Part shown: piece by piece, positions 1-11,044 of the stretch | Numbering within the stretch: position 1 is the stretch's first letter | Layout: every line of letters begins with the position of its first letter | Source: Xenorhabdus sp. BG5 | GTDB taxonomy: Bacteria > Pseudomonadota > Gammaproteobacteria > Enterobacterales > Enterobacteriaceae | NCBI RefSeq assembly: GCF_015163665.1 | Contig: NZ_JADEUG010000013.1 | Location: 1 to 64,000, forward strand | Reading direction: 5' to 3' | Length of the DNA stretch: 64,000 bases | The notes under the pieces: generated by a model | Database searches by the model: none | Seen by the model: only the letters and a program-made list of their open reading frames with translations | Told to the model about the DNA's origin: nothing | Program-made: the position numbers and the translations under genes

Positions 1-60
1 AATCGAACCACCGACACGGGGATTTTCAATCCCCTGCTCTACCGACTGAGCTATCCGGGC
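1..60 (-). tRNA. tRNA-Phe (GAA), 3' part outside window
   Basis: Read on the minus strand, bases 60 to 1 give the first 60 nt of a tRNA. They form a 5' acceptor strand GCCCGGA, a D arm with GCTCAGTCGGTAGAGC, and an anticodon stem GGGGA/TCCCC around a loop carrying GAA. The start of the T arm (GGTGG TTCGATT) follows. This closely matches the Enterobacterales tRNA-Phe. The last ~16 nt lie beyond the left edge. In E. coli pheU also sits next to yjdC-dsbD, so the locus is conserved. tRNA 3' ends are common integration sites, so the DNA just outside the window may be an island; that part is only inference. Confidence 0.95.
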
Positions 61-189
61 TAACGGGGCGCATTAAACCGTATTCAGCCCAATCCGTCAA
101 ACACTTTCTGCGAAAAAACCACGAAAACTGATTGTTTGCTGTGTTTTTATACCAATTCAGTGTGGTTATTCAGCTAATACCGTTTTTTA

Positions 190-762
190 TTAACTTAACG
201 CCCCATTTTTTCGGCATTTTGCGATGGTTAGAATATCTTGAGCCAGAATTTTCGCAGTGATCACATCTTCAAGGTTTCTTTTCACTAATAGCTTACTAAG
301 GCACCCCTCAAGGATAAGTTCCATCTGTTGAGCGACTTGCTTGCTGTCGTCAATATCAAGTTGTTGTAATAATTCTTCCGTGTAATGGAAAGAGTTCTGT
401 TTTTGTAATTCTGCTAATTGGTGGATTGGATGGTTAGCGTCAGGAAATGCGCCGCAAGCCGCAATAAACAGGCAGCCTGGGTAACGTTGTTCTTGTACTT
501 TTTCTTTGAGAGCGTCGTAGCGTGCCAGTAATTTTTGCTCAGGGCTTAGGGCTTCATCCAACAGGGTTTGACGCTGCCAGACTTCAATTTGTTGGCTGTG
601 GTGGCGCAGGCAATCGTAGAGTAAGGCTTCACGATCAGGCCAAAAATGTTTTATATGACTGATATCAATATCGAGAGGGGTTAAAAGCGTCTCCAGTGTC
701 GCTGACAGGCCATGTTGCTCTAATAAGTTCAGGGCATGGCTAAGCACATATTCACGTTGCAC
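190..762 (-). CDS. yjdC: TetR-family transcriptional regulator YjdC
   Basis: A 190-residue protein with an N-terminal helix-turn-helix (about residues 5-50, including HFWPDREAL, the usual end of a TetR HTH). An all-helical C-terminal half has a PGCLFIAA motif typical of this TetR subgroup. It lies just downstream of dsbD on the same strand (18 bp gap), as in E. coli, where yjdC follows dsbD. It is probably co-transcribed with dsbD. The ligand and target genes are unknown. The family assignment is firm; the yjdC name rests on synteny plus length. Confidence 0.88.
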   Translation of the reverse strand: MQREYVLSHALNLLEQHGLSATLETLLTPLDIDISHIKHFWPDREALLYDCLRHHSQQIEVWQRQTLLDEALSPEQKLLARYDALKEKVQEQRYPGCLFIAACGAFPDANHPIHQLAELQKQNSFHYTEELLQQLDIDDSKQVAQQMELILEGCLSKLLVKRNLEDVITAKILAQDILTIAKCRKNGALS

Positions 763-780
763 GGTGGCTCTCCTTCCAGA

Positions 781-2556
781 TTATTTTTGTTGTCGATGTT
801 GTAATTGCTGTACATGCTGGTTAAAACGCTGAGCATCCATGAATCCATTGACTCGCTCATCGGTTAGCTCTTTTCCCTTATCGAAAAATAAGATAGTGGG
901 GAGTCCCAGCACTTGCAGTTTTTGCAACAATTCTTTTTGTTTTGGGGTGTTATCCGTGACATCTGCCTGTAACAAGAGGAATTGACTTAATTGTGCCTGT
1001 ACTTTTGGATCACTGAAAGTATATTTTTCAAACTCCTTGCAGGCGACACACCAGTCAGCATAGAGATCCAACATAATCGGGCGATGATGATTTTCAGCCA
1101 GAATTTGACTTAACTCTTGCCAATCAGAAACTTGTTTAAACTGTAAAGTGGCTTTTTGTTGTTCTGCCGCAGGGCTTCCCCATACCCAATCTTGTAAAGG
1201 ACGTGAAGCAATAAGTGCCAAAGCCAGCGAGATAACTTGTAAGGTCCGCACCCAGCCGTTTTTGCTGTTTAAGGTTAATGCGAATGCCCAACCAAGGAAA
1301 GAAACTGCCAGTAGACTCCATAATCTTATACCCCACGTGTCACCCAGTACGCGTTCCAGCAGGAAAACTGGCAGAGCCAATATGATAAATCCGAAAGCTT
1401 CCTTGACGTATTGCATCCACGGGCCACTGCGTGGCAGGAGTTTGTGACCAAATAGCGTGACTGCAATAAGCGGTAAGCCCATTCCCAAGGCGTAGAGGTA
1501 CAAGGTCAAGCCGCCGACCAATGTATTACCACTTTGGGCGATATAAAGCAAAATAGCACTGAGTGGTGCGGTAGTGCAGGGAGAGGCGATTAACCCGGCT
1601 AAGGCTCCCATCAAGAATACGCCAATGTAAGAGCCGCTTTGCTGTTGGTTGCTCCAATCCACGAGGCGAGTTTGGAGCGAAGAAGGAAGTTGTAATGTAT
1701 ATAGCCCAAACATGGATAAGGCGAGCAAAATAAACAGCACTGACAGCCCTACGAGGATGTAAGGATTTTGCAGGGCAGCCTGAAATTGCAAGCCAGCCGC
1801 TGCGACGACTAAACCAAGTATTGTGTAAGTGAGCGCCATTCCCTGAACGTAACTCATGGCGAGCCAAAAGATCCGTTTCAGGCTTTCAGGACGTTTTTGA
1901 CCCAAAATAATGCTGGAAATCAGCGGATACATAGGCAGTATGCAGGGAGTAAAAGCAATACCAATGCCAATTAATAACGCCCAGAGTGGCGAAAATGGTA
2001 CATCATGGGATTCGGATGGTATATCTCCCTGTTGCAGAGGTGTTTGTAAGGCGTCTTCTTTATTTGCAGTTATGTTGGTGGATGCCGCGGTTTTATTGCC
2101 TGATAGGGTGGAAGCAGCAACGGCTTGCAAAGGTACGCTTAAGGTTTCAGGTGGATAACAATAACCCGCTTCTGCACATCCTTGATATGTGACCTGGAGA
2201 GCACCGTTGTTGGTGGCAGACAGAATGGGAATATCAATCCGTGCCGATTGAAAATAGACTTCTGTCTTACCAAAAAACTCATCTTCATGATCGACGCCTT
2301 TGGCGTATGAAATTTCACCCAATGATACTTCTTGATTGGGAATGATATTGAACTGTTTTCGGTAAAGGTAATAACCGGGTTTGATATCCCAGCTTAGCGT
2401 GAGTTTATTTCCTTGTTGCTGAAAATCAAACATGAATGCCTGATCAGCAGGAAGGTAGAGACTTCTCCCTGGTTGCTCAAACAGTGCGCTAGCTTTGTTA
2501 GGCGACAGAGCGATACTACTGAACAGTAGAAGCAACATAAGAATACGTTTCATCAT
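781..2556 (-). CDS. dsbD: Thiol:disulfide interchange protein DsbD
   Basis: Inner-membrane protein that carries electrons from cytoplasmic thioredoxin to periplasmic DsbC, DsbG and CcmG. It has a signal peptide (about 1-24, ending KASA). The periplasmic alpha domain has Cys127 and Cys133 ([11 protein letters not shown]). The eight-helix membrane domain has Cys205 ([10 protein letters not shown]) and Cys327 (SPCTTAP). The C-terminal thioredoxin-like domain carries CVAC (Cys503/Cys506). All six catalytic cysteines of E. coli DsbD are present at matching spacing, and the 591-residue length is slightly above the 565 of E. coli because of a longer linker near 150-185. It starts with two ATGs (2556 or 2553). 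In E. coli cutA lies between dcuA and dsbD; here it is absent. Confidence 0.97.
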   Translation of the reverse strand: MMKRILMLLLLFSSIALSPNKASALFEQPGRSLYLPADQAFMFDFQQQGNKLTLSWDIKPGYYLYRKQFNIIPNQEVSLGEISYAKGVDHEDEFFGKTEVYFQSARIDIPILSATNNGALQVTYQGCAEAGYCYPPETLSVPLQAVAASTLSGNKTAASTNITANKEDALQTPLQQGDIPSESHDVPFSPLWALLIGIGIAFTPCILPMYPLISSIILGQKRPESLKRIFWLAMSYVQGMALTYTILGLVVAAAGLQFQAALQNPYILVGLSVLFILLALSMFGLYTLQLPSSLQTRLVDWSNQQQSGSYIGVFLMGALAGLIASPCTTAPLSAILLYIAQSGNTLVGGLTLYLYALGMGLPLIAVTLFGHKLLPRSGPWMQYVKEAFGFIILALPVFLLERVLGDTWGIRLWSLLAVSFLGWAFALTLNSKNGWVRTLQVISLALALIASRPLQDWVWGSPAAEQQKATLQFKQVSDWQELSQILAENHHRPIMLDLYADWCVACKEFEKYTFSDPKVQAQLSQFLLLQADVTDNTPKQKELLQKLQVLGLPTILFFDKGKELTDERVNGFMDAQRFNQHVQQLQHRQQK

Positions 2557-2691
2557 AAGATAATCTTTAGCCTGCCTGTATCGTGGGTTTGATTCCTAAT
2601 ATTAAGACAATGCAGAGTTTTTTACAGGAAAAGATGTGTCAGGAAGATTTCAGGGGCTGGCACGCCCCTGGAATAAATCGAAATTGTGAAG

Positions 2692-3993
2692 TTACAGGAT
2701 AATACCACCAAACAGAAAACCGAATGTGACCGCCAATACAACGGCAAGAGTACCCGGAATAAAGAATGGATGGTTGAAGACAAAACGCCCAATACGGGTG
2801 GTTCCGGTATCATCCATCTGTACGGCTGCAACCAGTGTCGGATAAGTTGGCAGGATAAACAGGCCAGACACTGCGGAGAAAGACGCGATCGCCGTTAATG
2901 GCGTGACACTCAGAGCCAGAGCCATTGGCATCAATGCCTTAGCTGTTGCTGCTTGTGAATAGAGCAAGGCTGAACAGAAGAAGAAGATAACTGCCAGCAG
3001 CCAGGGTTGGGCATGAATCAAACTACCCGCGGTTTCTTTGATCCAGTCGAGATTAGCTTGTACAAAAGTATCCCCCAACCATGCAACCCCTAAGATACAG
3101 ATACATGCGCTCATACCTGCTTTGAAAGTGCTTGAGTTCAGGATGGCATCGGTATCGACGGAGCAAATGATGGTGGTGAGCGTAGCGACACTGAGCATGA
3201 TGATCAAAATCGCATTGGTGGTGTTCATCAGAGGTTTTTCAACCAGCCCGACACTTGGGCTATTAATAATCGCATAAATGACAACACCAACAACACCGAG
3301 CAGGAACAACAGAACAGAGCATTTTGCTTTGGGTTTGATTTGAATCTGGCTGGCACCACGCATTTCTATCAAGCCTTCTTCAAGGCGTTTTTGGTAAACA
3401 GGATCATTTGACAGTTTGGCATCAAAAAGCCATGAAATAATGAATGACATGAGGATGATGGCACAAAATGTTGAAGGCAGTAATACCATTAACAGATGGA
3501 TATAGCTGATGCCTTGTCCTTCCATAATCGATGCCATATAAACAACCGCCGCAGAAATAGGTGAAGCAGTGATCCCGATCTGGGCAGCGACAACGGCAGT
3601 AGAAAGTGGACGACAGGGTTTTATGCCTTGCTCTTTGGCCACTTCTGTAATAACAGGCAATGTTGCCAGTGAGATATTCCCCGTACCTGCAAATAGCGTC
3701 AGAAAATAAGTGACGATAGGTGCAAGAACTGTGATGTATTTGGGGTTCTTGCGCAGTAATTTTTCAGTTTGTTGAACGAGATAATCTAGTCCCCCAGCCA
3801 CTTGCATGGCGGATATCGCAGCAATGACGGCCATGATAATTGAAATCACGTCAAATGGAATACTGCCTGGTTTAACACCGATGGCGGCGAGGACGAGAAC
3901 ACCAATCCCACCAGCAAAACCAATACCTATTCCCCCTAGTCGTGCCCCCAAAAAAATGGCCAGCAGAACAATAACCAATTCTACGGCTAACAT
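2692..3993 (-). CDS. dcuA: Anaerobic C4-dicarboxylate transporter DcuA
   Basis: A 433-residue polytopic inner-membrane protein, the same length as E. coli DcuA. It exchanges aspartate, fumarate and malate for succinate and supports fumarate respiration and aspartate uptake. The sequence is almost wholly hydrophobic segments split by short loops, with the Dcu-type N-terminus (VELVIVLLAIFLGARLGGIG) and conserved GTGNISLATLPVI. It lies downstream of aspA on the same strand, so aspartate imported by DcuA can be turned into fumarate by AspA. A strong hairpin terminator separates the two genes, so dcuA may also have its own promoter in the 4021-4060 region. Confidence 0.96.
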   Translation of the reverse strand: MLAVELVIVLLAIFLGARLGGIGIGFAGGIGVLVLAAIGVKPGSIPFDVISIIMAVIAAISAMQVAGGLDYLVQQTEKLLRKNPKYITVLAPIVTYFLTLFAGTGNISLATLPVITEVAKEQGIKPCRPLSTAVVAAQIGITASPISAAVVYMASIMEGQGISYIHLLMVLLPSTFCAIILMSFIISWLFDAKLSNDPVYQKRLEEGLIEMRGASQIQIKPKAKCSVLLFLLGVVGVVIYAIINSPSVGLVEKPLMNTTNAILIIMLSVATLTTIICSVDTDAILNSSTFKAGMSACICILGVAWLGDTFVQANLDWIKETAGSLIHAQPWLLAVIFFFCSALLYSQAATAKALMPMALALSVTPLTAIASFSAVSGLFILPTYPTLVAAVQMDDTGTTRIGRFVFNHPFFIPGTLAVVLAVTFGFLFGGIIL

Positions 3994-4059
3994 GTTAAAT
4001 ACTCCTTCATTTATTTAGTATTATGAAAATCTATGGTTAATAGTTTGTGTTTGCAGAAA

Positions 4060-4097
4060 ATTAAAAAGGCACGCTTCCGGTTGGAATAGCGTGCCTT
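4060..4097 (-). terminator. Rho-independent terminator after aspA
   Basis: A perfect 10-bp stem, AAGGCACGCT (4066-4075) with AGCGTGCCTT (4088-4097), and a 12-nt loop. On the minus strand it is followed at once by TTTTTAATTTT. This is a textbook intrinsic terminator for aspA. It would limit, but not necessarily abolish, read-through into dcuA. Confidence 0.9.
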
Positions 4098-4133
4098 AAT
4101 AATTAAGACGAACTCGTTATTATAATCATTTAA

Positions 4134-5558
4134 TTAGTCATCAAAACGTTTTGCTTTATAAGTTGGATGTTTTAGGTTCTCAACGGAGAAAATATCATCT
4201 AATTCAGCTTCGGTCAGTAAACCGCGCTCAAGCACGACTTCACGGACACTTTTGCCTGTTTCAGCACAGATCTTACCCACGATATCACCATTGTGGTGAC
4301 CAATAAATGGGTTCAGATAAGTCACGATCCCGATGGAGTTGAATACGAAGTTTTCACAAACTTCTTTATTGGCAGTAATGCCGCTGACACATTTTTCAAC
4401 TAAATTACGGCATGCGTTGTTCAGGATAGACATAGATTCAAACATAGCCTGACCAATCGCTGGTTCCATGACGTTAAGCTGTAACTGGCCTGCTTCTGCT
4501 GCCATAGTGACACAGATATCGTTACCGATGACTTTGAAGCAAACCTGGTTAACCACTTCGGGCACCACAGGGTTAACTTTCGCTGGCATGATGGAAGAAC
4601 CCGCCTGCAATTCTGGCAGATTAATCTCATTCAGGCCAGCACGAGGGCCGGAAGAGAGCAGACGCAAGTCGTTGCAAATCTTGGACAGCTTAACGGCCAG
4701 ACGCTTCAACGCGCTGTGAACCATGACGTAAGCGCCACAGTCAGAAGTGGCTTCTATCAAATCTTCTGCTGGTTGGCAAGGCAATCCTGTGACTTCGGCC
4801 AATTTTTCAACGACTAGCTTTTGGTAACCTGGTGCAGTATTCAAGCCAGTACCGATAGCGGTAGCGCCAAGGTTCACTTCTAACAGTAGCTCTGCCGTGC
4901 GAGTAATGTTTTTGATCTCTTCTTTCAACAGTACAGAAAAAGCACGGAATTCTTGGCCCAGAGTCATGGGAACCGCGTCTTGCAGCTGAGTACGACCCAT
5001 TTTCAGGATGTCATCGAATTCAACGCCTTTTTTGTCAAAGCCCTCTTTCAGCAATTCAATGGAATCAATTAAGTGCATCAGAGAGTTATAAACAGCAATT
5101 CGGAAGCCGGTAGGATAAGCATCATTGGTTGACTGGCTTCTGTTCAGGTGATCATTTGGGTTCAGGTACTCATATTCACCTTTTTGATGTCCCATCAACT
5201 CAAGGCCGATATTTGCCAGCACCTCATTCGTGTTCATGTTCAGTGAAGTACCGGCGCCGCCCTGAAAGACATCAACAGGGAATTGATCCATACAGTTGCC
5301 TTTAATGAGAACTTCATCACATGCTTTGACAATGATATCTGCCACTTTTCCAGAAATAGTATGGAGTTCTTTATTTGCCAGTGCCGCGGCTTTCTTCACC
5401 ATCACCATGCCACGGATGAATTCAGGCACACTGTTGATAGTACGGTCACTGATATAAAAGTTTTCAATCGCACGTAGAGTGTGAATACCGTAGTAGGCTT
5501 CAGCAGGAACTTCTCGTTTACCTAACAGGTCTTCTTCGATACGAATGTTGTTTGACAT
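4134..5558 (-). CDS. aspA: Aspartate ammonia-lyase AspA
   Basis: Converts L-aspartate to fumarate and ammonia. It is a 474-residue member of the fumarase/aspartase superfamily with the signature [11 protein letters not shown] (flexible catalytic loop with its Ser). Other conserved blocks include TSNDAYPTG-like [14 protein letters not shown] and [18 protein letters not shown] chose the ATG at 5558 ([13 protein letters not shown]) because it matches the family N-terminus and has AAGAAGG 7 nt upstream. An in-frame ATG at 5636 would add 26 atypical residues. A good CRP site lies upstream (5755-5770), in line with catabolite control of aspA in enterics. Confidence 0.97.
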   Translation of the reverse strand: MSNNIRIEEDLLGKREVPAEAYYGIHTLRAIENFYISDRTINSVPEFIRGMVMVKKAAALANKELHTISGKVADIIVKACDEVLIKGNCMDQFPVDVFQGGAGTSLNMNTNEVLANIGLELMGHQKGEYEYLNPNDHLNRSQSTNDAYPTGFRIAVYNSLMHLIDSIELLKEGFDKKGVEFDDILKMGRTQLQDAVPMTLGQEFRAFSVLLKEEIKNITRTAELLLEVNLGATAIGTGLNTAPGYQKLVVEKLAEVTGLPCQPAEDLIEATSDCGAYVMVHSALKRLAVKLSKICNDLRLLSSGPRAGLNEINLPELQAGSSIMPAKVNPVVPEVVNQVCFKVIGNDICVTMAAEAGQLQLNVMEPAIGQAMFESMSILNNACRNLVEKCVSGITANKEVCENFVFNSIGIVTYLNPFIGHHNGDIVGKICAETGKSVREVVLERGLLTEAELDDIFSVENLKHPTYKAKRFDD

Positions 5559-5754
5559 GAGAACCTTCTTAAAATTGGATACGTTTTTTGACTGTTCTAT
5601 TACGTGTTTGTTGATAAATAATGTTGCCGATAACAAATTCCCTGATATTAGACACTTATCATGAAATTGCTGGCGCGATCATATGTGGATTTGTAGGAAA
5701 TGCCTTGAACCTGGATCACTTTATGGTGCTATTTTATTGATGAAATAACATATG

Positions 5755-5770
5755 TGTGACTAAGGTCACG
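5755..5770. promoter_or_regulatory. CRP-binding site between aspA and fxsA
   Basis: TGTGA CTAAGG TCACG matches the CRP consensus TGTGA-N6-TCACA at 9 of 10 core positions. It lies in the divergent aspA/fxsA intergenic region, about 197 bp upstream of the aspA ATG. In E. coli aspA is CRP-dependent, so this is probably the aspA activator site. No start site can be fixed from sequence alone. Confidence 0.75.
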
Positions 5771-5836
5771 ATTACGGAGGGAGAAAGTTGAGAGTTTGAA
5801 GTATTGAAAACGGTCACGATTATCCCCACATGTGTT

Positions 5837-5876
5837 ATCTAACACCATATTATGTGATCTAACCCGATATTAGGTG
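5837..5876. repeat. Two tandem 20-bp direct repeats upstream of fxsA
   Basis: ATCTAACACCATATTATGTG (5837-5856) is followed with no gap by ATCTAACCCGATATTAGGTG (5857-5876); 17 of 20 positions agree. The 20-bp period is close to two helical turns, as expected for operator sites bound side by side on one DNA face. A 6-bp inverted repeat (TCACAC-AGA-GTGTGA, 5877-5891) abuts the second copy. An 11-bp direct repeat GGTCACGATTA also occurs at 5764-5774 and 5812-5822. No regulator can be named. Confidence 0.6.
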
Positions 5877-5937
5877 TCACACAGAGTGTGAATGATCGAA
5901 TAGTGTGAACCCTCAATAATAATGAAAGGAGAACCAC

Positions 5938-6480
5938 GTGCGTTGGCTCCCACTTATCCTTATATGCCTTCTGGTTTACATCGAGTCCGTCCTGTTTGTT
6001 CGGATTGCCTCTGAAATTGGGGTCTTGTTGACTCTGCTATTGGTTATCCTGACGTCTTGTCTTGGTGTATCCCTTGTGCGTAATCAAGGCATCAAGAATT
6101 TTATCTCTATGCAGCAAAAGATTACCGTCGGTGAGAGTCCTGCGGAAGAAGCAGTTAAAAGTGTTTCTCTGGTCATCGCTGGATTTTTACTGATATTGCC
6201 CGGTTTCTTCACCGATTTTCTTGGATTACTGTTGTTATTGTCTCCTGTACAGAAAGTGCTGACAGCGAAGTTATTGCCTCATATTCAGTTTTACCGCCCG
6301 AATACTTTTTATGGTTCTGGTAATAACGGTAATCATCATGGCGGTTATGGTCAGAGCGGGCAGACTTTTGAGGGAGAATATGAGCGCAGGCAAGATGGCG
6401 CTTCCCGTATCTCGGATGACCAAAAATCCGCAGAGCAAAAGCATTATGGTGAGTCTGACAGTGAGCGCAATAAGAAATGA
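5938..6480 (+). CDS. fxsA: Membrane protein FxsA
   Basis: A 180-residue inner-membrane protein of the FxsA family. In E. coli, overproduction of FxsA relieves exclusion of phage T7 by the F-plasmid PifA protein; its normal role is unclear. Hydrophobic segments lie at about 1-22, 27-45 and 75-105 (including PGFFTDFLGLLLLL, the family signature). A hydrophilic C-terminal tail is rich in Gly, His and Ser (SGNNGNHHGGYGQSG). The tail makes it about 20 residues longer than the E. coli protein. The start codon is GTG, with AAAGGAGA 6 nt upstream. It is upstream of groES, as in E. coli. Confidence 0.93.
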   Translation: MRWLPLILICLLVYIESVLFVRIASEIGVLLTLLLVILTSCLGVSLVRNQGIKNFISMQQKITVGESPAEEAVKSVSLVIAGFLLILPGFFTDFLGLLLLLSPVQKVLTAKLLPHIQFYRPNTFYGSGNNGNHHGGYGQSGQTFEGEYERRQDGASRISDDQKSAEQKHYGESDSERNKK

Positions 6481-6544
6481 TTGCCGTTACGCTGGCTGAG
6501 ATTTCAGAGAGTAAGAAAAAAGTAAAATATTTTTGTTACTCACC

Positions 6545-6573
6545 CTTGAAGTCATGATCTCAAGCCCCAATTT
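6545..6573 (+). promoter_or_regulatory. Sigma-32 heat-shock promoter of groES-groEL
   Basis: CTTGAA (6545-6550), a 14-bp spacer, then CCCCAATTT (6565-6573) match the RpoH consensus CTTGAA-N(11-15)-CCCCATnT. It sits about 80 bp upstream of the groES ATG. The leader that follows contains a small hairpin, GATACT (6584-6589) with AGTATC (6606-6611), enclosing a GGTTCTA direct repeat. Confidence 0.9.
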
Positions 6574-6655
6574 GTAGCTTCATGATACTGGTTCTACTGG
6601 GTTCTAGTATCAATCCTCTTACCTGATATGGACTTTATTTATAGGAGATCTATCA

Positions 6656-6949
6656 ATGAAAATTCGTCCATTACATGACCGTGTTATCATCAAGCGTACA
6701 GAAGTTGAATCAAAATCTGCTGGCGGTATTGTTTTGACGGGCTCTGCTGCGGGCAAATCTACCCGTGGAAAAATTTTGGCAGTCGGCAATGGTCGCATCC
6801 TCGAAAATGGGGAAGTGAAGGCGCTGGACGTAAAAGTGGGTGATACCGTTATTTTTAATGAAGGTTACGGCGTTAAAACAGAAAAGATCGATAATGAAGA
6901 AGTATTGATCATGTCTGAAAGCGACATTCTGGCAATTGTTGAAGCGTAA
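6656..6949 (+). CDS. groES: Co-chaperonin GroES (Cpn10)
   Basis: A 97-residue lid subunit of the cytoplasmic GroEL-GroES folding machine. The N-terminal [14 protein letters not shown], the mobile loop around residues 17-32 ([18 protein letters not shown]) and [11 protein letters not shown] are all typical. A TAGGAGAT ribosome-binding site precedes the ATG. groEL follows 58 bp downstream, and both genes would be read from the sigma-32 promoter at 6545. Confidence 0.98.
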   Translation: MKIRPLHDRVIIKRTEVESKSAGGIVLTGSAAGKSTRGKILAVGNGRILENGEVKALDVKVGDTVIFNEGYGVKTEKIDNEEVLIMSESDILAIVEA

Positions 6950-6995
6950 TTGAGAATCTTATTACGCTTAGATCTTCTTAATTGAACGAATTTAA

Positions 6996-8654
<1,659 letters not shown>

Positions 8655-8703
8655 TGCTGTTCATCCTGATGATGGCATTGCCCATCCGCTAGGATAAGCC
8701 TTT

Positions 8704-8738
8704 AAAGGCGAGCAGGGAAAACTTGCTCGCCTTTTTAT
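8704..8738 (+). terminator. Rho-independent terminator of groESL
   Basis: An 11-bp perfect stem, AAAGGCGAGCA (8704-8714) with TGCTCGCCTTT (8724-8734), and a 9-nt loop, running into a T tract (TTTTTATT). Confidence 0.93.
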
Positions 8739-8764
8739 TGTTCCTATAACTAATGAGGGAAGTT

Positions 8765-9106
8765 ATGCGAATTAAAATTTTGTTTGGTGTGTCAGTACTA
8801 CTGCTGGCAGGGTGCACAACAACTCATCAATTAACCTCCGCGGGTGCTAATGTGCGTTTTGTGGACACTCAACCAGGTAATGAATGCCAAAGGTTAGGCG
8901 AAGTGACTGGCACTCAAAGCAACTGGCTCAATGGCGTTAGCAATGAGAGCAGTTCTATGCGTAGCGCAGCCAATGACTTACGTAATAAAGCGGCTGAAAT
9001 GGGCGGCAATGTTATTTATGGGATAAATAGTCCATCAGAGGGATTATTGGCAAGCTTTGTCCCTCTCGACAGTAAAATGGTTGGCCAGGTCTATAAGTGT
9101 CCCTAG
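8765..9106 (+). CDS. yjeI: DUF4156 lipoprotein, YjeI-like
   Basis: A 113-residue predicted outer- or inner-membrane lipoprotein. It has a signal peptide ending in the lipobox LLAGC (Cys at about 17) and a small conserved domain with ECQRLGEVTG and AAEMGGNVIYG, typical of DUF4156 proteins. Function is unknown. I chose the ATG at 8765 because GAGGGAAG precedes it; the ATG at 8753 lies on top of that ribosome-binding site. The position between groEL and epmB is the same as E. coli yjeI. Confidence 0.85.
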   Translation: MRIKILFGVSVLLLAGCTTTHQLTSAGANVRFVDTQPGNECQRLGEVTGTQSNWLNGVSNESSSMRSAANDLRNKAAEMGGNVIYGINSPSEGLLASFVPLDSKMVGQVYKCP

Positions 9107-9139
9107 GTATTAATAGATGAGGTTAGTGAGAAAGTGGTT

Positions 9140-9211
9140 TGGGCAATGCCCAGAAAGAATGTATCGAAACATCAAGATTTGCGTATACATTCAGTTTCTG
9201 TGCGCTGCCCA
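9140..9211. repeat. 72-bp imperfect inverted repeat
   Basis: The left arm, TGGGCA-ATGC-CCAGAAAGAATGTAT from 9140, pairs with the right arm ATACATTCAGTTTCTG-TGCGC-TGCCCA ending at 9211. About 20 of the ~27 arm positions pair, around a ~15-nt loop. It lies between the convergent genes yjeI and epmB. It could fold as a long hairpin and act as a two-way terminator without a T tract, or be a copy of a small palindromic element. It does not match the ERIC core I know. Confidence 0.55.
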
Positions 9212-9275
9212 TTTAGAAGAACTCAATAATGATGGAATTAACCTAATCAGTTATCGATTGGCATAGGCGTTATCA

Positions 9276-10304
9276 CTAGTTTTGTACTAGCCCTAAATCC
9301 AGTGGGGTTTTACTTGGTTCTCCACCAATTTCTCTGGTCAGGCTAGGAACCAGATAACCGGATACTTTAGTCAATAATTCTCGCATGATAGCTTTTGCCT
9401 CTTCATCGTCCACGAGAAAATGTGCAGCACCTTGAACTTTATCCAGAACGTGAATGTAGTAAGGTAATATGCCTGCATCAAAGAGCGCATTACTTAAGTT
9501 AGCCAAAGTCTCTGCATTATTATTGACATCACGTAACATCACACTTTGATTCAGCAGTGTCACTCCAGCTTGTTTTAGTCGCATCATACTGGTGCGGAAT
9601 GCATTATCAATTTCATTTGCATGGTTGATATGGGTCACCATGATCACCTGCAAACGAGTTTGTGCTAAACGATGACACAGTGAAAGTGTGATTCGATCAG
9701 GGATCACAACCGGCAAACGCGTATGGATACGTAACCGTTTAATGTGTGGAATAGATTCAAGGCGGCTGATTAACCAGTCCAGTTCATGATCCTTAGCCAT
9801 TAATGGATCACCACCAGAGAAGATAATTTCGTCGAGCTCAGGGTGTTGTTCAATATAATCCAGAGCAAGCAGCCAATTGTTTTTATTCCCTTTATTGTCC
9901 CCATAAGGGAAATGGCGACGAAAACAATAGCGACAATTAACCGCACAGCCCCCTTTAACCAATAGCAGGGCTCGATTGTGATATTTATGCAATAGACCTG
10001 GAACAACATTGCGTTGTTCATCCAACGGATCAGTGGTGAAACCAGGGGATATAGCAAACTCTTCCCGTGCGGTCAGGACTTGTAATAGAAGAGGATCACG
10101 GGGATCGCCCTTTTTCATTCGTGTTACAAATGCTCTTGGCACACGCAGAGGAAATAGGCGCTTTGCTTCATTGCCTTCTTGCAGCTTCGTATGTGTGTTT
10201 AAGGATAATAGTTGCAACAACTCATTGGGATCAGTAATAACATCCGCGAGTTGTTGTAGCCAGACTTCTCTGATGGGGTGAATATGGGTTATAATGTGTG
10301 CCAT
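9276..10304 (-). CDS. epmB: EF-P beta-lysine 2,3-aminomutase EpmB
   Basis: A 342-residue radical-SAM/PLP enzyme that converts (S)-alpha-lysine to (R)-beta-lysine, which EpmA attaches to Lys34 of EF-P. The iron-sulfur site is CAVNCRYC (CxxxCxxC, about residues 119-126) followed by FRRHFPYG. ISGGDP-like IIFSGGDPLMAKD and HTRLPVVIP are conserved aminomutase blocks. It is divergent from efp with only 40 bp between the start codons, so the two promoters must overlap; the same arrangement occurs in E. coli. Confidence 0.96.
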   Translation of the reverse strand: MAHIITHIHPIREVWLQQLADVITDPNELLQLLSLNTHTKLQEGNEAKRLFPLRVPRAFVTRMKKGDPRDPLLLQVLTAREEFAISPGFTTDPLDEQRNVVPGLLHKYHNRALLLVKGGCAVNCRYCFRRHFPYGDNKGNKNNWLLALDYIEQHPELDEIIFSGGDPLMAKDHELDWLISRLESIPHIKRLRIHTRLPVVIPDRITLSLCHRLAQTRLQVIMVTHINHANEIDNAFRTSMMRLKQAGVTLLNQSVMLRDVNNNAETLANLSNALFDAGILPYYIHVLDKVQGAAHFLVDDEEAKAIMRELLTKVSGYLVPSLTREIGGEPSKTPLDLGLVQN

Positions 10305-10344
10305 TTTTTGGCTAAGCCATTTTGTTAAAAATTAGAGGATCTCC

Positions 10345-10911
10345 ATGGCTACTTATAGTACCAATGAATTCCGTTCAGGTCTTAAAATCATGTTAGATGG
10401 CGAGCCGTGCGCTATTCTTGACAGTGAATTTGTTAAACCAGGTAAAGGACAAGCATTTGCTCGTGTTCGTATTCGTAAACTGATCTCTGGTAAACTGCTA
10501 GAAAAAACTTTTAAATCAACAGATTCTGTTGAAAGTGCAGATGTCATGGATGTCAACCTGACTTATTTGTACAACGACGGTGAATTCTGGCATTTCATGA
10601 ACAACGAAACTTTCGAGCAGTTGGCTGCGGATGAGAAAGCCGTTGGTGATAATGCAAAATGGCTGATCGATCAGGCAGAATGTATTCTGACTCTGTGGGA
10701 TGGCCGTCCTATCGCTGTAACTCCACCAAACTTTGTTGAACTGGAAATCGTTGATACTGATCCAGGTCTGAAAGGTGATACTGCGGGTACGGGTGGTAAA
10801 CCTGCAACCTTGAGCACCGGCGCTGTCGTTAAAGTCCCTCTGTTTGTCCAGATCGGCGAAGTGATCAAAGTTGACACTCGTTCTGGCGAATACGTTTCTC
10901 GCGTGAAATAA
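10345..10911 (+). CDS. efp: Elongation factor P
   Basis: A 188-residue, three-domain, tRNA-shaped factor that rescues ribosomes stalled at consecutive prolines. The modified loop is KPGKGQAF, with Lys34 in the position that receives beta-lysine from EpmA/EpmB. The C-terminal family signature includes [11 protein letters not shown]. An AGAGGAT ribosome-binding site precedes the ATG. Presence of epmB next door and of Lys34 shows that the modified form is used. Confidence 0.98.
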   Translation: MATYSTNEFRSGLKIMLDGEPCAILDSEFVKPGKGQAFARVRIRKLISGKLLEKTFKSTDSVESADVMDVNLTYLYNDGEFWHFMNNETFEQLAADEKAVGDNAKWLIDQAECILTLWDGRPIAVTPPNFVELEIVDTDPGLKGDTAGTGGKPATLSTGAVVKVPLFVQIGEVIKVDTRSGEYVSRVK

Positions 10912-10927
10912 TCGCGTTTGCTATTCT

Positions 10928-10970
10928 AAAAAAACCGCAGTCTCTTCGTCCAGAGGTTGCGGTTTTTTTT
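10928..10970 (+). terminator. Rho-independent terminator of efp
   Basis: AACCGCA pairs with TGCGGTT, with an inner CTCT/AGAG extension and a TCGTCC loop, followed by eight T residues. Confidence 0.92.
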
Positions 10971-11044
10971 GTTATAACTCCTTGGGTAGTCTCATTGCGG
11001 CTATTAAATCGGATAGCTATAATCCAATTTCATTTCTTCTCGTT

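Noticed and set aside
2651..2670. Hairpin CAGGGGC/GCCCCTG between dcuA and dsbD as a terminator
   Set aside because: A 7-bp stem exists, but no T tract follows on the minus strand; it may be only a processing or attenuation hairpin.
5703..5722. FNR-like site TTGAACCTGGATCA upstream of aspA
   Set aside because: The half-sites are one base too far apart for the FNR consensus TTGAT-N4-ATCAA.
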